Shown here piece by piece: positions 61,510 to 64,000 of a stretch of DNA of 64,000 nt (its first letter is position 1; every line of letters begins with the position of its first letter). The position numbers and the translations under genes are program-made. Source of the stretch: Enterovibrio baiacu (GTDB lineage Bacteria; Pseudomonadota; Gammaproteobacteria; Enterobacterales; Vibrionaceae); the NCBI RefSeq assembly GCF_004120195.1, contig NZ_SCHN01000009.1, positions 58 through 64,057 of the forward strand, in the 5' to 3' direction. The notes under the pieces were generated by a model. That model was not told the origin of the DNA. It worked only from the letters and a program-made list of their open reading frames with translations, and did no database searches.

Positions 61510-62589
61510 TTAAATTGAAACATTGCCGTTCTCTGCTAAGCGCAAGCTTTCCGCCAGCCTGAGTTCGGGGGTTAATAGCTTTTGCCACGCCATGGCTGCT
61601 GCGCCCATGGCTGCGGCTTGCGGGCCTAGAATCGAAAACTCAATATTGGGTTTTACGATATAAGAACCCGCCAAGGCGTCACTGTGTTTACGCATTGATG
61701 ACGCCAGCTCTGAACCAAATGACATGCCATTTCCACCGATGACGATGCGCTTAATGCTCATCAGGCTACATAGGTTAACGGCAAGCTCGGAAAATTCTTC
61801 AATGATGACGCTTGGCGTTGGTTCTGCGCCTCGCATTAGCTCCTGGCTGTTAAATTGTCCGGCCATGTGTTGCTCGCCATAAAACAACTGGCGATTGAGC
61901 ACCACGCCTACTCCAATGCCAAGGCGGTGATAGTGCTCGCGGGCATGGTGGGTAGAGAGCAGCACATACAAAAAATGGTCATAAGGCAGGCTGCGCTGTT
62001 GCATGAGTTCGCCCCACGCCCCGCAGTTGGCGTCGTTATCAATAAATACAGGGTAGGGCACATGGCGTTTAAACAGCGGCGCAAAATTGATGATCGAGCG
62101 AACATTGAGTGAATGAGAGAGCTGGAGTTGGCATTTTTCGGGGTCTACAAGGCCGGGAACGCCAACACCAATCGCGAGAACGCGTGGAAAAAGGGCTTCA
62201 ATGTCTTTGATGCAGGGGAGAAGCGCATCAAGCACGGCATCATCTATCGAGATTTGCGTGTCGATGGGTAGCATATCGTGGTAAATGACCTGCCCGAGCA
62301 AGTTGACGACGGAAACTTTGAGTGTGTCTGAATTCACATCAACACCGATAACCACACCAAATTCTGGGTTGAAGACCAAAGACACTTTAGGCCGACCGCC
62401 TTTGCCTGAGACGATCTGAGGTTGCTCTAAAATCATACCGATGTCGAGGAGGTGGTTGACGGTTTTTGTCACGGTTGATTTATCGAGTCCAAGCTTTGAC
62501 GCCATTTCGATGCGAGAAACCCCTGGCGATTGCCAGAGCGAATTAATGATCCCTGCGGTGCTGTGTGTTCTGCTGAGCCTGATCGTCAC
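61510..62589 (-). CDS. ROK-family transcriptional regulator
   Basis: A 359-residue regulator: winged helix at about 10-65 (GVSRIEMASKLGLDKSTVTKTVNHLLD), then a ROK sugar-kinase-like domain with GVVIGVDVNSDTLKV, IGVGVPGLVD and FIDNDANCGAWGE. The CxCGxxGCxE zinc motif of NagC and Mlc is absent, as in some other ROK repressors. It starts at a GTG, heads the operon and is divergent from an MFS transporter gene, so it probably responds to a sugar and controls both transcripts. Confidence 0.9.
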   Translation of the reverse strand: MTIRLSRTHSTAGIINSLWQSPGVSRIEMASKLGLDKSTVTKTVNHLLDIGMILEQPQIVSGKGGRPKVSLVFNPEFGVVIGVDVNSDTLKVSVVNLLGQVIYHDMLPIDTQISIDDAVLDALLPCIKDIEALFPRVLAIGVGVPGLVDPEKCQLQLSHSLNVRSIINFAPLFKRHVPYPVFIDNDANCGAWGELMQQRSLPYDHFLYVLLSTHHAREHYHRLGIGVGVVLNRQLFYGEQHMAGQFNSQELMRGAEPTPSVIIEEFSELAVNLCSLMSIKRIVIGGNGMSFGSELASSMRKHSDALAGSYIVKPNIEFSILGPQAAAMGAAAMAWQKLLTPELRLAESLRLAENGNVSI

Positions 62590-62919
62590 AATGGGTTAGT
62601 TTCCATGAGCAACTTAATACTCGTTATCTTATTGATGGCAGTATGAAAAACAACTACGTTCACGGAATTCAGAGCTGGGTTCACTCTTTTTTATTTCATT
62701 GTTGAAGTGAGTCGAAAACAGGGTGCAAAAAAAAGAAATTGGGCGATGGAGGGTAAAAGTTTTACGCGGAAACTATCGAGACAGTGAATTTTTGGGTATT
62801 CAACGCATTTGATGATTTCTTGCTCGCATACTTGCTGCCTAGTAGCCCCTGCGAGATACTCGCCTTATGACTAAGGAATGGTTTGTCTTTGTTGCGTCAG
62901 CAAAGACAAAGGGGAAGAC
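62590..62919. other. Divergent promoter region between ROK and MFS genes
   Basis: About 330 bases with no gene. The operator of the ROK regulator should lie here; I could not single out a convincing inverted repeat. Confidence 0.45.
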
Positions 62920-64000
62920 ATGAACAAAAACGTATGGTTGTTGGCGCTATGCCAAGCCCTTCTTATGAGCGGAAACATCGTGCTTATTTCCGTCAACGGC
63001 CTGATTGGACAAGCGCTATCCCCTAATGACAACTGGGTAACCTTACCCGTTTCGACACAGTTTGTAGGCTTGATGATGGCCACCATTCCTGCCTCGCTGA
63101 TCATGGCAAAAATAGGCCGTAAAAACGGCTTTATGCTTGGCAATGTGATTGGTATTTTCGGAGCGTTGTTGTGCGTGTATGCCCTTGGTCAAAGTGCATT
63201 TTGGTTGTTTTGTTTCAGCACCATGCTGTTGGGTATTGGCATTGGTTTTGGCACGTTATACCGATTTGCGGCCATTGAAGTGAGCGCGCCTGAAAGTCGT
63301 GACAAGGCGATTTCACTGTCAATGGCGGGCGGCGTGCTTGCCGCCGTGCTCGGGCCAAATCTTGCGATTGCGAGTCAGCATTGGTTGCCTGGCACAAATT
63401 TTAGCGGTGCGTTTATTGGTATCACCGCGTTGTACGTGCTCTCGTTGGTGGTGCTTCAATTTATTGGCCTTCCTCCCGCGGTGCCTGAACATCATCAATC
63501 GAAACAAAGTCCTGTGGGCGATATTCTGCGCGCGCCGGGCTACATGCTGGCGGTGTTTGCTGCCGTCATCGCTTATGCTGTCATGAACCTATTGATGACG
63601 GTAACGCCGATTGCGATGCACAAGCATGGTTTCCATTTTGAAGCCGCGGCACTGGTCATTGAATGGCATGTGCTGGGTATGTTCCTCCCTTCTTTCTTTA
63701 CGGGCTCCCTGATTGGCAAGATAGGCACACGCATGACGATCATGCTGGGTAGCCTAATGTTTATCGCCAGCATATTAGTCAACTTGAATGGCGTAACAGA
63801 GTGGCACTTTAGGGTCGCGCTGGTGTTGCTCGGGATTGGCTGGAACTTTATGTTCATTGGCGCAACCAGCCAGCTTACTCAAACCTATTTGCCGCAGGAT
63901 AAGCCTCGAGCCCAAGCTATGAATGAATTTGCGGTGTTTGGTTGTGTCACGCTGACTGCGCTTTTAGCTGGGAATTTGGAGGCTTCGATGGGATGGCAAT
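62920..64000 (+). CDS. MFS transporter (3' part missing)
   Basis: The first 360 residues of a major facilitator transporter, with about ten membrane helices visible. IPASLIMAKIGRKNGFMLG is the motif A loop between helices 2 and 3, and a second loop SLIGKIGTRMTIMLG follows in the second half. AAGGGGA precedes the ATG. The gene continues past the right edge. Divergence from the ROK-GH20-AAC(3) operon suggests import of an amino sugar or oligosaccharide, which is inference. Confidence 0.87.
   Translation, partial: MNKNVWLLALCQALLMSGNIVLISVNGLIGQALSPNDNWVTLPVSTQFVGLMMATIPASLIMAKIGRKNGFMLGNVIGIFGALLCVYALGQSAFWLFCFSTMLLGIGIGFGTLYRFAAIEVSAPESRDKAISLSMAGGVLAAVLGPNLAIASQHWLPGTNFSGAFIGITALYVLSLVVLQFIGLPPAVPEHHQSKQSPVGDILRAPGYMLAVFAAVIAYAVMNLLMTVTPIAMHKHGFHFEAAALVIEWHVLGMFLPSFFTGSLIGKIGTRMTIMLGSLMFIASILVNLNGVTEWHFRVALVLLGIGWNFMFIGATSQLTQTYLPQDKPRAQAMNEFAVFGCVTLTALLAGNLEASMGWQ

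Overview
This window reads as a gammaproteobacterial chromosome of the Vibrionaceae type, with an Enterovibrio, Grimontia, Photobacterium or Vibrio relative as the likely source. Reasons: a TtpC-ExbB-ExbD-TonB cluster of the Vibrio TonB2 kind, a second EF-G gene with highly biased codons, small families common in vibrios (DUF3541, DUF3820, DUF3450, VF530), a type VI secretion Hcp gene, and an integron-like attC element. The genus is inference.

Layout. 1-3.5 kb: truncated hcp, a DUF4395 membrane protein and a large fusion nuclease (DNA/RNA endonuclease + EndoU-type RNase + lamin tail). 3.7-10 kb: DUF3820, a YcaQ-like DNA glycosylase, a nucleoside hydrolase, and a periplasmic binding protein next to a GGDEF-EAL protein. 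10.5-12.6 kb: a LysR regulator and a flavin-type oxidase bracketed by two inverted copies of a 266-bp MITE-like repeat. 12.8-18.2 kb: iron alcohol dehydrogenase, lipoproteins, HD hydrolase, RhlE-like helicase. 18.3-23.4 kb: an ArnC/ArnT-like glycosyltransferase pair divergent from a two-component system and a cytochrome c. 23.5-32 kb: a compact three-way-junction RNA element, a third repeat copy, DUF3541, YegD, a HAD protein with altered catalytic motifs, DUF924, a glutamate-synthase-like flavoprotein and an acyltransferase. 32.3-43.5 kb: EF-G2, DUF302 with a heptanucleotide repeat, a response-regulator remnant, an alkaline-phosphatase-type enzyme, sulfite dehydrogenase SorAB, a PLP amino-acid deaminase beside a RidA remnant, a sterol-desaturase-type hydroxylase and VF530.

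44.2-49.9 kb: a Fur-box gene for a degenerate, cysteine-rich receiver-like protein, then an overlapping operon for DUF3450-TtpC-ExbB-ExbD-TonB-TPR that should energise outer-membrane iron uptake. 50-58.5 kb: an accessory region with orphan membrane proteins, DUF805, a membrane-bound AraC regulator, a two-gene module ending in an attC-like site, an alpha/beta hydrolase with an overlapping small membrane gene (effector-immunity layout), and another hydrolase. 58.9-64 kb: a ROK regulator, a cytoplasmic GH20 hexosaminidase and an AAC(3)-family acetyltransferase in one operon, divergent from an MFS transporter cut by the right edge; together they look like an amino-sugar uptake and catabolism locus.

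The least ordinary items are the triple-domain nuclease, the attC-flanked zinc-ribbon/membrane pair, the GH20-AAC(3) operon, the three-way-junction RNA, the Fur-controlled pseudo-receiver and the MITE-bracketed module. No tRNA, rRNA or CRISPR array was seen. All family calls come from reading motifs by eye; no database search was run.
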